Positions 13,442 through 26,316 of a stretch of 64,000 nucleotides of DNA are shown here, piece by piece. Source of the stretch: Welwitschia mirabilis (lineage: Eukaryota; Gnetophyta; Gnetopsida; Welwitschiales); contig JBOZIK010000001.1 in assembly GCA_051453625.1 (NCBI GenBank), positions 57,860,135 to 57,924,134 on the forward strand, written 5' to 3'. Below the pieces are notes generated by a model. The model was not told where the DNA came from. It saw only the letters and a program-made list of their open reading frames with translations, and did no database searches. Position 1 is the stretch's first letter, and the number at the start of each line of letters is the position of its first letter. Position numbers and translations under genes: made by a program.

Positions 13442-13455
13442 CCTAATACCAAATT
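13442..13455 (-). other. Copia primer binding site
   Basis: On minus it reads TTTGGTATTAGGCTT, close to TGGTATCAGAGC, which is complementary to the 3' end of initiator Met-tRNA. It lies between the 5' LTR and gag, as expected. Confidence 0.65.
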
Positions 13456-15684
13456 AAAGATTTAGAACATCTAGGATTTATAATAAAATTCTAAATAATA
13501 ACAAAACATATGTTGTACATGATTTATATGAATAAGTTCAAGAACAAATTGAATAAATTATTAGAATTATAAAAAGATGGGCATACCTTATGTTAAAAAT
13601 TAAATAATACATGTCTTTATCTTTTGATTTGTTATGACTTCAGGTATAGTAATGAACTTATAATACTTAAAACATTAGTTAAATTAATACAACATTAAAC
13701 ATGCAATTATTTGTAATATAAACTAATAATTATTATTTTCAATTTTATAACTAGAAATATTTATAATGAGATTATAGTAGTAGAGGAAAGAAAAACTATA
13801 ATTTTATGCCTAAAAATATTTTTATTCTATATTAAAAGTTGTATTTAGTTGGAACATAGCTGTGATCTAATGTTTTGAATTACATCCTCAAATGAAGCAA
13901 CTTTGAATTACTAACAAAAAAAATCATTAAAAAATTAATATAAAGAACTTAAAAACCTAGAATACATTATCCTTTGAATACTTTCCTATTGTAAGTGGAT
14001 CGCAAAGCCTAAGGAAAATGTTTCTTTAGCTTATGAAGATGGACTTGGTCAAATATGACTTATAGCAATGACAATTATTTTTTAATAGAATCCTTTAAGC
14101 ATTCTTTCCATGAAAATCCAAAAACAAAAATAGAAGCTAAAATGAAATTAAAGGAAATAAACCTATTTTCCCCAAAAAAAAACAAATTAACTTTGAGTCC
14201 TCTATGTATAGGAATAGGATCACAGGATGATAAATGGAATATAAGAAGAATAGAAGGAATCACTCTCTTTTGACTTTTGAAGTAAAAATTGGAATTCTAA
14301 TAGATACAAATGTATAACAAGAAGAAAAATAAATTAGAGTAAATTATGGGATCTTAACATAGAAATAGATGCTAAAAAAATAAATTACAAAGGATGAGAA
14401 GACACTTTTGTTTAATAAACTGTTATTAAACTTGCTTCCCTCTTTTAATGTTCAAGAGGTTATGCCTTTTATACAAATTAATCATTTCTTAAAATTCAAA
14501 ATATAATAATGAATTATAGAATAAGTATTTATAGATGCAAGAGAAGAAAGAAGATTTGAATGTCTCCATTGAAATCATTCTCTTCCNNNNNNNNNNAATT
14601 ACAAAAGAAGAAAGAGTAATCAACTAATGTCAATTCCATTACCTGAATCATGTGGTTGCCATTATTAAGGATGATTTTTTGAAATTTAGATAAAACTAGA
14701 TATTGTCTTTCCCTTTCTTCTTCTAACGAGTCCTCTAATTCATAGGGGAAAAACACATTTTAAATCAAGAATCATAATATGTCAAGTACTATTTGAAATA
14801 GAAGTTTCATAATGGGTCTTTAATAGAGGTGTCTCAATGTATCCATTAAGTATGACAATGAGTTGCTCATATTCACTGCATTCGAAAGATTCTATAGGCT
14901 TTCTCAGAGTATTGACGTATTGAGAAAAATACTATAGAAAATACAAATATGGATGAAGATCCATGTATGTATTCATATTTTCTTCCCCTATTTCTATAAG
15001 CATTAGAGTCATAAAAACTAATATTCTACTATGTTTATAAAATGAATACTACAAAGTTGCATCTCTCTGATAAGAAGAAAAGAGTCTTGTTGACATTCTC
15101 CTGCATTCTTTGCTTGTAACCAAGGTAATCATATGTTTCATAGAAGTAAGATCTATATTGACATTTTCCACAAGATGGCACTTTTTCCACATCAAAACAA
15201 GCCTTGGTTCATCCTCCAAGTTGAATCTTTCAATAATAGAGACTAATAAGACAAGATTAGATTTTGAGAAATTAATGTAAACAACCATGCAAAATTGATC
15301 TATAGTACATAGTTCATAGTTTTTATTACATTTCTTAATGATCCTAGTCACATGATTTTTTCTTTCAAATATGTGCAATCTTTATGATCATATGAAAAAT
15401 GGAATGGTGGGCCTTGTAATGGCTTTAAGAAGATAAAACACATATTTCAATTCAACACTCATAAAAACTTTTACATGAAAATATATATTTTAAAGTATTA
15501 CATGCTAATTTATAATAACTCAAATAATAATGTCATAGTTACTGCATAATGTGTTTTGCAAGAGTTTAAATGGTATAAGATTTGTTTTTAAAAATATCTT
15601 ATAAATAGCATGAATTTAAGTCATATCAAAATTAAGAAATTATAATTGTTCATTATGACCTTAATAGCATACATCTTGTCAACA
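13456..15684 (-). repeat. 5' LTR region of copia family A
   Basis: The outer edge on minus begins TGTTGACAAG at 15684 and matches the start of the 3' LTR at 9278. The match covers about 15180-15684. The inner end abuts the primer site. The middle (13560-15150) was not matched to the other LTR by eye and may hold an insertion, since about 2.2 kb would be long for a copia LTR. It contains a 10-N gap at 14587-14596. The ORFs here (14055-14273, 14529-14756, 15049-15378) resemble nothing known. Confidence 0.5.
14587..14596. other. Short scaffold gap (10 N)
   Basis: Ten N in AT-rich LTR-region sequence. Confidence 0.95.
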
Positions 15685-16379
15685 TAAAATAAGTATTTCT
15701 TATTAAGTATAATTACATTAATATAATCTATAAATAAAGGACTTGGTTTACTATCAAAGGTTTCATGTAGAAGAAATAAATTAATTATAATGAAACATTT
15801 GTACTTATAGGAAAAATTCATATCATATAAATAACTCTCCTTGATAGTTTAATATAATGATATTTTATTTTAACTTAATATCAAACTTACATATTATTAA
15901 ATGGAGAAGGCTTTCAAATCTGTGGCCATAAAACAATGGTTTATAGACTAAAAAATAATGTTTTATTATCTAAAATATGTTCCTTAAGTATGATTTAAAA
16001 AGGTTATTCTTGTAGATCTTACTTGTTAGGAGTCACTTATACATGAAAACTTATACATAGAAACACATGATAAATAGAACAGAGCTACAATACTATTACT
16101 TTGTGCTAATGACATAATATTAAAAAGAAATCATAAAATAAAAATCAAGGGAGTGTAGGATTTCCTTAATAAAAAATTTCAAATTTTAGGCCTTGAATAT
16201 TTGAATTATTCTCTAGGATTTAAAATACTAAGAAAAGAAAAACAATTAAAAATACATAAATTACATACTTGGCAACCTATAATTAAAACATTTTCAGTAA
16301 TGAAACAATCATATAAGGTCAAACAAAAAGTTAACATTAGATGAGATATTTAAAAAAATAGAAATAACGAAGTTTTAGA
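15685..16379. other. AT-rich stretch, probably decayed copia
   Basis: No readable domain. It sits directly 5' of the + strand RT/RNase H ruin and may be its polymerase part. Confidence 0.3.
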
Positions 16380-16880
16380 AACTAATCGATAAATTAACAT
16401 ATCTAATGAAAACTAAATCACATATCATGTTACCATTAATAAGCTTATACAATTCGTGCATTCTCCAAAAAAAAAAAACATAAATCTAACAATTAACATA
16501 CTAAAATACCTTACTAGTACAATGAAATATGGCTTAAGTTTTAGAAATAATAAAGAATGTTTAGTCATATCCACAGATTCATATTGGGCTAAATCCAAAA
16601 GTGAAAAATAAACCACAAGCTATGTCATTTAGTTTAATAGAAACAATATTTTATAATTAAGTAAGAAATAAAAGACAACTAAACTTTCTTCTACTAAACA
16701 AAAATACATTAAAATGGGAACATTATATTGTGAATTAAGGTGGGTTCATGAAGATGAACATGTTAATATTCCAATTTCCATCCAATGTAACAACCAAAGA
16801 ATCATCAAACTCATAAAGAACTCTATCTTTAATGAAAAAGTAAATATATTAAATTCAAATTCTACTACATTAAATAACTC
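16380..16880 (+). pseudogene. Copia RT end and RNase H remnant
   Basis: On + several frames together give ILKYLTSTMKYGLSF (pattern ILRYLKGT...GL.F), then VISTDSYWAKSKSEK (GYTDADWAG....RKS) and finally CNNQRIIKLIKNSIFNEKVK with YIKFKFYYI (CDNQSAI.LAKNP.FH.RTKHI.I..HFI). Stops and shifts separate the pieces. This is a second copia element, in the opposite direction to family A. The minus-strand ORF at 16425-16616 overlaps it as a shadow. Confidence 0.7.
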
Positions 16881-18683
16881 TACTTAAAAGGATTCCTGAA
16901 ATTAAGCTACATTAAGACACAATGGAAAATAGTAGATTAATCATAAACCCACTTAGAAAAAGTAAAGTTGAGTAGTTCATGAAAGCTATAAAATTAAAGA
17001 AAAAGATATGAAAGTTTGAAAAAAAGTGTTAAATGAAACATAAAATATATGAAACACAAATATAAACAAATTTTGTTTGACCTCTATTCTTGTCAAAATT
17101 GTCTTTATTAAAATGAATTATCAAATTAAATTGTGTAAAAATCATTATCTTTTTAGCTCTTAAAAGATTCATCAAATAAAGATATATCAACACATAATGG
17201 AATATGGTAGATGAATTCATGAATTTACGGAGTAAAGTTTAGTACTTTATGAAAGATTAACAAATAAAAGAAAGATATTTGAAAGTTAGAGAAATATTAT
17301 TAGATAAAACATAAAATAAATATAACACAAATATAAACAAAATTTTTTATCTCTATTTTTAACAAGATGTACTTTGTTAAAATGAAGTAAAATACAAGCT
17401 TTTCCTAATAGTTGTTTATTATGTTATTTATTAATGAAATGAATAATTAAATCTACTTACTCATGACCTTGCTCATGTTAGTAGCATCCACATACTCATT
17501 TAGGATGGGAATGCATAATTGGAATTATTCATCCATAACCTTGCTTGTGTTGGTAATGTCCACATATTCATCACACATTATCACATCCATGACTGATTTT
17601 AAAGCACTAATTTGATCTTTTAATGATGACATGTATCCATTACTCTTGATTATCAAAGTTCATAAACTAGACAATGCACATTGAAACTTTTGTTATAGTG
17701 TTACAGCTTAAAGTTCCTCTAGCTATTGAACCTTTTTTACCTTTAATAATGAAGACTATCAAACCATAGGTATTCTTGCATAGAGTAGAATGCACTAGAA
17801 ATTTATCATAAATGAAATCACCCTTTTATGCATTAGACAATTTTTTATCAATAACAAGCATCTTTTCAAAAGGCTTAATTTTCAAAAGTACCATTTCATA
17901 GTGATTAATTACTCTAGTATGTGAAATGATATTAAGCATAAAGCTCTAGTGTAGGTCATTGTCAATCTTTAGATTATCCTAATTCTTCTCTCTTCAAAAG
18001 AACAATGATTTGAAATTTAGACTAGATTTAGCCAAAATTATGAGTTAAATCATATATTATATGAAATTATAGTTTGGTAGCTATTTCAACAAATTCTTGA
18101 TGCCAAAAAAATCTCTTTTAGTAACTTGTTAATGCTAAAAGATAAAATATCCAAGTGTTCTTACTAATTTAGTTTAGATTTGTATTATCATTTTTGATAA
18201 CAAACATAGAATTATGAGCATTAATGAACTGTTTGAATCTTTGGATTATGTTTGCTTGTTGTGATCATAGTGTTTATTCTTTTCATGTCTTCACACTTTT
18301 AGTCAAATAGTTGTTAGTAGCTTTTTAATCATTTTTAAGGACATCCTTTATTAATTCTATGCATATACATTTTGTGTTATGCTTCTAACACATTTGTGTG
18401 GATGTGTGATTTATGTTGCTTTTAGTTCATTTTAACATACATGCATTTATTAGTATAATCTTTTATCTTTTTACATTACTTTAATTTTTTGGGATATTTT
18501 GATTCATTATAATCCCATTAAATTATAATATTATTACATCACATCAAGTTTGAATGTGGTAAAAATTTATGTGACTAATTTTTTTAGCTATACATCAATT
18601 CACTTATAATCAAAATAGATCATGTCAAGAAAAATTCACATAATTATTTTAAAATTAAGTCCTTTTTTTAAATACTTTCTAAG
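16881..18683. other. AT-rich stretch with a small duplicated motif
   Basis: No gene recognised. At 17461-17500 and 17530-17570 a segment of about 38 bases (ending CCACATACTCAT and CCACATATTCAT) occurs twice, about 69 bases apart, as an imperfect tandem duplication. Confidence 0.35.
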
Positions 18684-19900
18684 GGGATCAAGAACCCTGG
18701 GGGTGAATAGGTACTTTTCTAAAAAATTTAAGCTCAAAAAAACTTAATGGAATTTAATCACAGATTAAATATAACCAAATAATAAAATCAAGATTATGCA
18801 TACAAGGAATAAAGAACAGAGTGTAAACCATAAACTAAAAACCATCAATTTGGATGCATGCAGGATTTATAGTGGTTCAGAAACTTTCCTACTCCACTCT
18901 TGATGATCAGCTTCTCCCAAGCTTAATCTCGGATCTCTGTTACTTCATAGGTTTTGCCAGGCTTATCTGTTAACCCTTACAAAAAGACTTTTACATGCTA
19001 AGTCTCAACCTTAATAAAGAACTTTTACAGGCTAAGTTTCAACCTTTGAAGACAAATAGAAGTGATGCAATAAAGCCTTTGTAGCTCTAATATCACTTGT
19101 TTAGTATCAGTACATAGAAGGGAGTTGTTCTCCACATGAATACAGTGATAAAGTTCTTAGATATGGTTTTGAATGATGTCCTAATCGAAGAATAGATCTT
19201 CTCAATCAGATATGAATTAGTATAAAAGATGTACTAATGAAAATGTTACTTAATCTTTTAGATCCATAGTGAATATGCTAATTTTGAAAATGTGCAAAAA
19301 AGATATATAGGTCATCCTTGGCTTAGGTATTTATAATAGAGGGTTACTAGGGTTTGATACAATTGAATTGTACCTCCAACGGCTATAAACAGCTAGAAAA
19401 CAACTAGGTAATAGCTAAGTAATAGGTTACTTTTCTGTATCGTTTGGTTGACCCCACAAATATTTAGTTGACCCCATAAGAACTCAGTTGACTCCATCCT
19501 AGGTCTGGTTGACTCCTTGTCTCTTGGTCTGGAACTATGAACCTTTTTAGCTTCTTAAGTTCAGTCGACTCCTTTTCTTTTGTTTTGGGACTTGACTGTT
19601 AGCTCTTCAAATCTAGTCGAGTCCATGAATATTTGATCGACCACATTCCTCTTAGTTTAGGATTATTAGTTTTTGATATCATAGTTCTGGTTAACCCCTT
19701 TATACTCTGGTCGATCCTTCTAGGTTCAGTTTATTTTTGTTATCTGCTTTAGGTGTAGTTGACCCCTCTAGGATCTGATCGACCCCCACTAGAGGTAAAC
19801 ACAAATAAGCAGTTTCTTTCATGTATTTTGATCCACATCTTTCATCTGCATAACTCAAACTCATCTGCACATAAAATCTAACAAATTTGCACTACAGTAG
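18684..19900 (-). repeat. Solo LTR of copia family R
   Basis: This block matches the LTR at 45297-46456 over nearly its whole length: the AAGAACCCTGGGGGTGAATAGG start, the GGATTTATAGTGGTTC segment, the repeated 'tttacaggctaagt.tcaacct' segment and the GTTGACC/GTCGACC-rich end. No element body adjoins it, so it is a solo LTR or a truncated remnant. Its last ~40 bases appear cut off where the gypsy LTR starts at 19902. Confidence 0.75.
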
Positions 19901-19901
19901 A

Positions 19902-21640
19902 TGTTACAATTATTTTTCACAATGTTGTATTTAGGATTCTAAGCAATTGTAGTTTTATTTAAGGCCCTTCTTCTAGTGCCAAACTATTGCTAATATATAT
20001 ATATATATAAAACAAAATCTAATGCCTTATAAATTTTCTAATTTAATAAGAATAATCCTAACATGTTTCTATTTTTCTTCTTTTTTAAAATAAATTTCAG
20101 GAAATATAAAATGGTAATCTAATATGAAAAGCTAAAACAAAGTCTTTTTTTTAAAAAAATATTGGGAAATATAAAATAGTAATCTAGTATGAAAAGCTAA
20201 AACTAAGTTTTTTAAAAGAAAATTGAAGAATATATTTCTTTTAGATTAGCTAGTAAAAAAAGAATAAAAATAAAAAGAAAAACGATGTATAAACCTAAGT
20301 GGTGAAATAAAGAAAAGAACTTAGGTTTCCCCTTTTTTTGATTTAAAAAAAGGGATCTCAAAAATAATAATAATAATATCTTAAGAAAAAGGATTTTTTA
20401 TAGGAAATTATAATTTCTTTAAAAATTAAAAGAAAATTTTATGCCTCTTTTTTTTTTTCTTTTGATCACACTGTGTATCGCCTTTGGGTCTGCTTCTGTG
20501 TTTGCCTCTACTTTACAAAGTCTATGATGCCACTTTTGCTTGTTCTTCGTGCCTAAATGCTACCTCTATTCTACCGTCATCTATCATGCTTTTCCTCATC
20601 TATGCTTCTGGCCCGTTTGTGCTCTAATGCATGTTCCCTTGTGTCTTTATTCCTATTTGCATTTGTGCTTTTCTCTGTTTTCTTGTGATGCGTCTTATTG
20701 CCATTCTGGAATTTTTGTGATGCGCTTATCTGTTTTGATCTTTGATTACCTTGCTCCTTTGTTAACATTCCATTTTAGGTGGGCATCAGTCGTTCCTTTT
20801 TTTCTTGCTGTGAATCTTGGTGTCTTTTGTCCAATTGGTTCCCCTGCATTTCTATTTATGTATCTCTTGGCCTTCCCTCTGATGGCATTGCTTCTTTGTC
20901 AATTGGTGTTGTTTCTTGGCATTCTGATGTTTTGCGTCTTGATGTGCTTGATTTCCTCTCTGTTCTCATTCATCTAATGAATGCATCTGTCTTCTGTTCC
21001 TGATGCATTATCATCTTTTATGTGCTCACCCCTGGTTCTAATCTCTTGTGTCTTTGATATGCTCTCCTTTCCTCGCTCCTAATCTAGATGTTGAGCCTTT
21101 TCTCTTGATTTCATCCCATTTTGGTTGTTTCCTCTTTGAATTCACCTCTATTTGCAACTGCTTTCCACCATATTTGGAGATATATTCTTGCACTATCCTG
21201 AATTTCTGGTGTCTCAATGTCCTCTCATGTTCTTGAGGCATGAGTCTTTTATGAAAATGGAACAGTGATGAAGTGGAGCAAGGAAATGCGTTCTGCCTTC
21301 ACGGTTATATTTTTGGATATTGTGTTCATGATTTCTACTTGTTTGGCTAGTTTCAAGGAGCATGGGATGTGGCGGTGGCGATGAAATTGTATAGGCGTTA
21401 GTTCTTTTTGTGTCTATGTAGGAAAACTTTACTTTCTAGAATAGGAAATGAAAATGAAATCAAGACAAATCATTCAAAGGCCTTTTCATTAAATATAAAT
21501 ACATGTTTGATGGAGAAATTAGCCCTAGCATACCAAGAAATTCCTGGTTTTCAATAGCAGAACTTAGCTTAATTACAATGGACAGTTGCTTCTGATCACT
21601 CATCCAAAGCTTTGACTTTCAGTAAAGGATACGCTAAAAT
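19902..21640 (-). repeat. Gypsy-type LTR, antisense, upstream of THADA exon
   Basis: The block starts TGTTACAATT on + and is shared with 35847-37700, where a gypsy gag-protease body follows on minus. It contains a second primer-like sequence (minus TTTGGCACTAGAAGAAGGG near 19965-19985), an (AT)n tract at about 19993-20009 and, on minus, a TATA-like TATTTATATTTAATG near 21490-21505. The outer end toward THADA is not fixed. The 145-residue hydrophobic + ORF at 20540-20977 lies wholly inside this repeat and is not treated as a gene. Confidence 0.55.
20100..20215. repeat. 65-bp tandem duplication inside the gypsy LTR
   Basis: Two units begin GGAAATATAAAAT at 20100 and GGAAATATAAAATAG at 20165. 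The related LTR near 36238 has a single unit, so this is a local duplication. Confidence 0.8.
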
Positions 21641-21800
21641 CATTTCTACTATTGGCATTAATCGGTATGGCTGAAATGAACTAGTTACTGTAAAATGATG
21701 GAGGTTGGAATCTCGTTGAAGATGTGGTCTCCAAGTGACAAAACCAAAACTGTTGTGATTGATCGAATGGTACAAATGTTACCTTTCCCTTCTCTTCTAT

Positions 21801-22263
21801 AAATCATGTCCAAACACCTGTTGGAGTTTACATGAACTCCTTGATTGATTGGCTACAAGCAGAAATAGAAGAAGGTAAAAAGGATCTGTTGAAAGCATGT
21901 GAATGCAGTTTTGTTTATGTCATGTTGTTGACCTTGGAATACACATTGGAAGAATTGGACTGCACCTTGGATGATGTCTTTGGAAGTTCTCATGAAATAC
22001 ATGAATCATTTGAAAAACTACTTACAATGGTTATGAGAGTAACATCATTGGCTCTATGGGTCGTTTCTTCTGATGCATTTAATCTTACAGACCAAATTGA
22101 AAATTTAGCTGAGGAACTTCATCCATGCCCTCAAGCGGCCACTGTTGATGAAGTGAAACCTGATTCTACCATTGAAAATGAGAAAGAAGAAACAGGCCTT
22201 TCTGGAAATGTTGGGCCTACTGATCAAGTTATCATGGTTGGATGTTGGCTTGCCATGAAAGAG
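21801..22263 (+). CDS. THADA: THADA-like exon 1 of the fragment
   Basis: The frame is open from 21802 (NHVQTPVGVYMNSLIDWL) to GCWLAMKE. It resembles the family's ...YI.SLIDWL...E.ER.L..AC..SFVHG.LL.L.Y..EELD and LALWVVS.DA stretches. An in-frame stop lies just upstream, near 21761, so the coding part cannot extend further. The expected acceptor position reads AT at 21799-21800 after a pyrimidine tract, where the paralogue at 37871 has AG. The donor GAG/GTAAGT at 22264 is consensus. The ATG at 21832 is internal and not a real start in the parent family. Confidence 0.8.
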
Positions 22264-25200
22264 GTAAGTAAGAATTCCTGTATGCTACTGCCATTTTTTT
22301 TCCAAACTTATAAAGCTTATTACTCTGGCTTCATCTTTATTGTAGTTGCTAAACTTAGCTGCAGAGACTTCTTCTCTGTTATCAAGATTTCAGTTACCCT
22401 TTTCTATCTTTTTCTACATTGATCATACATGAACAAACCATTAGTGAATATGTTCTGTGTCTGCAAGCATAAGAGTTCGGGATTTTCCCAAACTGCTTCA
22501 TAGAACACTACTCTCTAATGTTACTTTTTCATTTGAATATCTGGAAGTCATCACATCCTTGTGTTTTATCAACTCTTCTTTCTTATTTATCCATGAAAAT
22601 TTTAATTTTAGACTCAAGGAATACCTACAAAATGTCATTTCTTAAGTTATTATTGGTATCGCATTTGCTACACATATCCCCATCTTGAATTCAAGCAGAT
22701 ATCTTACAATTTGTTGATTTTTTTGAGGAAAAAGACTAAAATTCTTGTTAGCGGTGATTTAAAAGGGCCAACATCTCTTCAACATTGGGCGACATGTAGC
22801 CCAATAAACCTCCAAGGTTTATGTCTTTTGCATGGTAACATTTTCCCCTGACATTTCCAAAAAGTCGGTGACGTGTAGCCATGACTAACAGTCTGTAACA
22901 TGTTGTGAAACTCAGAAATCCCCGCACAATGGAGGAAAAATAGGGAATAAAAAGAATTATGAAGGGCAGATTAGGGCATTTACATGGTAACTTGCTTCTA
23001 ACTCACTTGTGCATATCAAATGCTTTTTTAATTACATAATTTTAGTACTTTTCAGCTTATACTATTTATAACTCTTATGGAATTAATAATCGTCACATTT
23101 TTTTTAAAAAAATAATTGCCAACATGTTGCATTGACATTTTGTGCCTACATGATGATATGCCTCCTCAACATGACTTTTTCAAGCTGCTGACATTAATCA
23201 ATTGCCAACATTTATATAATTGCTTGTTAGTTACTGCAAAAAATATATATCATGCAAATATGGCATAAAGTCCTCTACAAGATGAATCGGAATCTTCCCT
23301 GAGCGATGAAAGAGGAGAAACATTGAAGGAAACCAGGGAAGAATTCCAAGGAACAGAAAAGCATGCAAGAAACCAAAGAAACAGATAAGAGCTTGGGGAG
23401 AGATCCATCAAGGATAAGTTTCAGCTAAGACATTCTGATTGTTGGTATATTTCCATATTTCATGCTGTGTCCCATTCCATTCTGTTCACTGTCCTCTTCT
23501 GATCATGCACAACTTTGAATTCCAACACCTTGTTATCACAACCCGGGCATCTTTAAGCATTTTTCTAACCCCAATAGAAGGTGTAACGAGGATCAGCCCT
23601 GGAGGGGAGTTGAATAGGGTTAATGAATTTTCTATAAGAAATCCCAACTATTCGCCTATCAAAGTGATTGCTATTATACAATTGTACTTTGCACTAAAAT
23701 AACCAGAAATTAGAAATTCAAAAGCAAAGTGAAAAAACAGTCAAAATAGCAAGCGGCTTGGGTGCCATGCAACTCTACATCCACTCTCAGCGTTAATCTC
23801 TTGTAAGACTAACCTAGATCTTGGTTAGACCACCAGTCAAAGATTTTGAGGCTAACCTTCAAGCTCTAGAACTTGAATTTTGAGGCTCAATCCACAAACC
23901 ATATATCATAGTTGTGAGACTCGGATTCATTGCAAAAGTCGAGAAGGTAGTCTAAACTCAGCCTCACCATCCAAATCGAGCAAAACTTGGCAAACTTGGG
24001 AAGGCCAAAAGAGTTTGGGCTAACATGCACTTTTGATTAGCTTTAAACATTTTCATGTATCGAAACAGAACAAGGAGTATTTTTAAGTAAAATATAGGCA
24101 GTCTATAGTCCCAGAAGATAATTAATGTGTGTGATAAACACATTTATGAGCTTTAATAATTGTTATCTTTAGTTTTTGAAGATTTAAAAGCATTTATAGC
24201 TTTAACAAAATACTCAAAACAAATAAGTGATTTATCTTAACTCTTTACCAACATCTAGCAGTTGATAGTTTTGCATTCCAAACTAGAAAGATTAAATGAT
24301 ATTAGATCTATATCAATAGGATATTTACAAAATGCTGACAAAATGTTTTTTATAGGAAGTTTGGTTTATTTCTTTTATTGGATGACCTCTAATGGACATG
24401 ATCTCTTAGTGCTATTTTGTTGTCCTAGAAACAAGGCTTTCAAAATATCCTAGAACAAGGCTTCCAAAATATCTTGCATCCCGTTAAAAGGATTTGATGT
24501 GACAAAGATATAACCATGATAAGACAACAGCTAAAATAGATTTAATATCATATGTTTTACTTTTTTTTTTAATTTTTAATTTTGGAGGAACTTCTCCATA
24601 TGGTCTTGTATGTGCAACAACTTGAATTTTAGGTCCTTAGATTGGTTAGACTTGCTAGACTCACCATTCTTAGTAAGTTTGACAAGTTTTGCATGTGAAC
24701 AAGAATTCATTGGGCTTGTTTTCTGGAATTGCAGACTCATGAAATTTACAAAAACCAATAAAAAAAATAATTTTTCAAGATTGTGAACAAATGTTAAAAT
24801 CTGAAATATAAAATACTCTAAATTTATCAAAACATAAGGAGTAGGAAGCATATAAGACATAAACAAGTATGAACATGATCAACTCTAACAAATGGTATTA
24901 TACTATTATCAACCGTGATCATGCATTTGTTTATCATAGGGTGCACATTTGCTTATTGAAGATATTCTCCCTGTTCTTTCTTATCTGTCTGTATTTTAAC
25001 TTGTGAAATGACAAAATGTGTTTTTTTTTTGGGGAAGCCACAGAATAATATTTATACTTGCTGTTTTTTATTTTTTATTTTTTGTGTTTTGGTTTGTTTT
25101 GAAGTAGTGTTATTTTGATCTGTTATCCTGAACTGTCTGGACTGTGACTCTTGACTGCTGGAATCATGATTCTAACTGAATCACAGTTCCACATAGATTT

Positions 25201-26316
25201 AAAGCATTTTTTCAAACAAAAATGATTCAAATCGAGATTTGAATTAAGATTGGTGGAGATTCCTAAAACTATGGTTTATAAGCCTTTGATAAGTTCCCAG
25301 TCCAGTCGCCTGATCTTAAAATCTAGTTGCCTGGAAGGCTTGCAGTTTTTACAGTTGAATGCCCTACAAGTCTTGTTGACCTTGAAAGGTGCAGTTAGCT
25401 GACCAAGAAAACCTCATAAAATCTTAGTGTGAAAACCTTCCAAGTTGGTGACCAAAAATCTATCAAACTTAAACAGAAGACAGCTTATTATGACATCAAG
25501 AACAACTTCTAAGATTAACAAAGTGGTTGCAAACTCAGATTGGCAGCCATATATAACTGCTGCCTTCATTCTTGGGGCAGTTGACATTTATGCTTCAGGA
25601 GGGGGAGAATCCTCTTGTAGACAGTTTGGGAGGGAAGGAAGAATTAAAGGGATCCTTGGTGCATCAGGTCATGCTGAAAGGAATGAATAGGGGAGGTTGA
25701 TCAGGACTTTCAGCTTTGGAGATAGTTCTGTGAACTATTCTCTCAGGTCCCCCCAGGTAGGATGATGTAAGGCTCATGTTTGAATTTGCTCTGTTGAATA
25801 AAGCCATTTTGAGTATTCTTGTTAGGAAGGATTGGTAGGTTCGTGAAAATGAGGAAGTTCCTCTCCCTTCAAATAGACCATCAAAGTGCTGCTGCCATGG
25901 TGTACCCGTTATGTCCCTTCATTTCATAGAAGCAAACACTCCTACAGATTTCTTTCTTAAGATATTATATGACTGTCATTGTAAATAGGTTTTTCATTTC
26001 AATTAGTCCTATTTTATGCCATGTATATTGTTTGAAGGAACTCTAAAATGAAGGCTGCATTTTTCCCTTGAGATGTATGAAAATAATGGAAAGCGTGTTT
26101 ATTTCTTTTTATTTCAATACGGTTCCGTGATTGACGTTCCTTTTCACATTTGAGCCTGTTCTTAAGTTTCCTTACTCGTTTTACTTGGAACATATACCAT
26201 GTTCAATGCAAGTTTCCGTTGACTTTTTGGGAATTTCATAGCTTTTTAATCAGAAGAAGAATGAGTCTGTTTGATTTCAAAGGGAATGATTCCAATGTGT
26301 GATTCATTCTCTGCAG
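22264..26316 (+). other. THADA intron (about 4.05 kb)
   Basis: Bounded by GTAAGT and TTCTCTGCAG. It is confirmed by the paralogue at 38335/38336, where the flanking exons are joined without it. It carries a copia-LTR-like piece near 23588-24010 and possibly 25290-25440. The ORFs at 22457-22645, 23439-23702, 24262-24453, 24576-24866 and 25445-25690 have no family resemblance and are taken as chance. Confidence 0.85.
23588..24010. repeat. Copia-LTR-like fragment in intron
   Basis: The start, GATCAGCCCTGGAGGGGAGTT followed by GAATAGGGTT, has the layout of the LTR edges at 45303 and 52619 (GATCGAGAACC...GGGG.TGAATAGG). A CATCCACTCTCAGCG stretch resembles their 'ccactctcgatgatc' segment. The overall match is weak, so this would be a different family. 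The bounds are approximate. Confidence 0.35.

Larger units (their letters stand above)
9279..13455 (-). mobile_element. Ty1/copia element, family A, internal region
   Basis: On the minus strand the parts come in copia order: primer site (13442-13455), gag (about 13230-12380), protease/pre-integrase (about 12230-11700), integrase (about 11680-11200), reverse transcriptase (about 11000-10020), RNase H (10011-9510) and a purine-rich tract at 9279-9290. LTR regions of one family lie on both sides. Every coding part carries stops, frame changes or deletions, so the element is dead. Confidence 0.8.

Noticed and set aside
15049-15378. 109-residue minus ORF
   Set aside because: It lies in the family A LTR, and the matching LTR at 8860-9278 does not keep the frame.
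20577-20768. Lys/Glu-rich minus ORF
   Set aside because: It is the complement of the same LTR pyrimidine-rich stretch and has no family resemblance.
20540-20977. 145-residue hydrophobic + ORF
   Set aside because: It lies entirely inside the gypsy LTR shared with 35847-37700, where the frame is not kept. Its Leu/Phe/Cys richness comes from a pyrimidine-rich strand.
25445-25690. 81-residue + ORF
   Set aside because: It lies within a THADA intron and resembles no known family; the length is compatible with chance.
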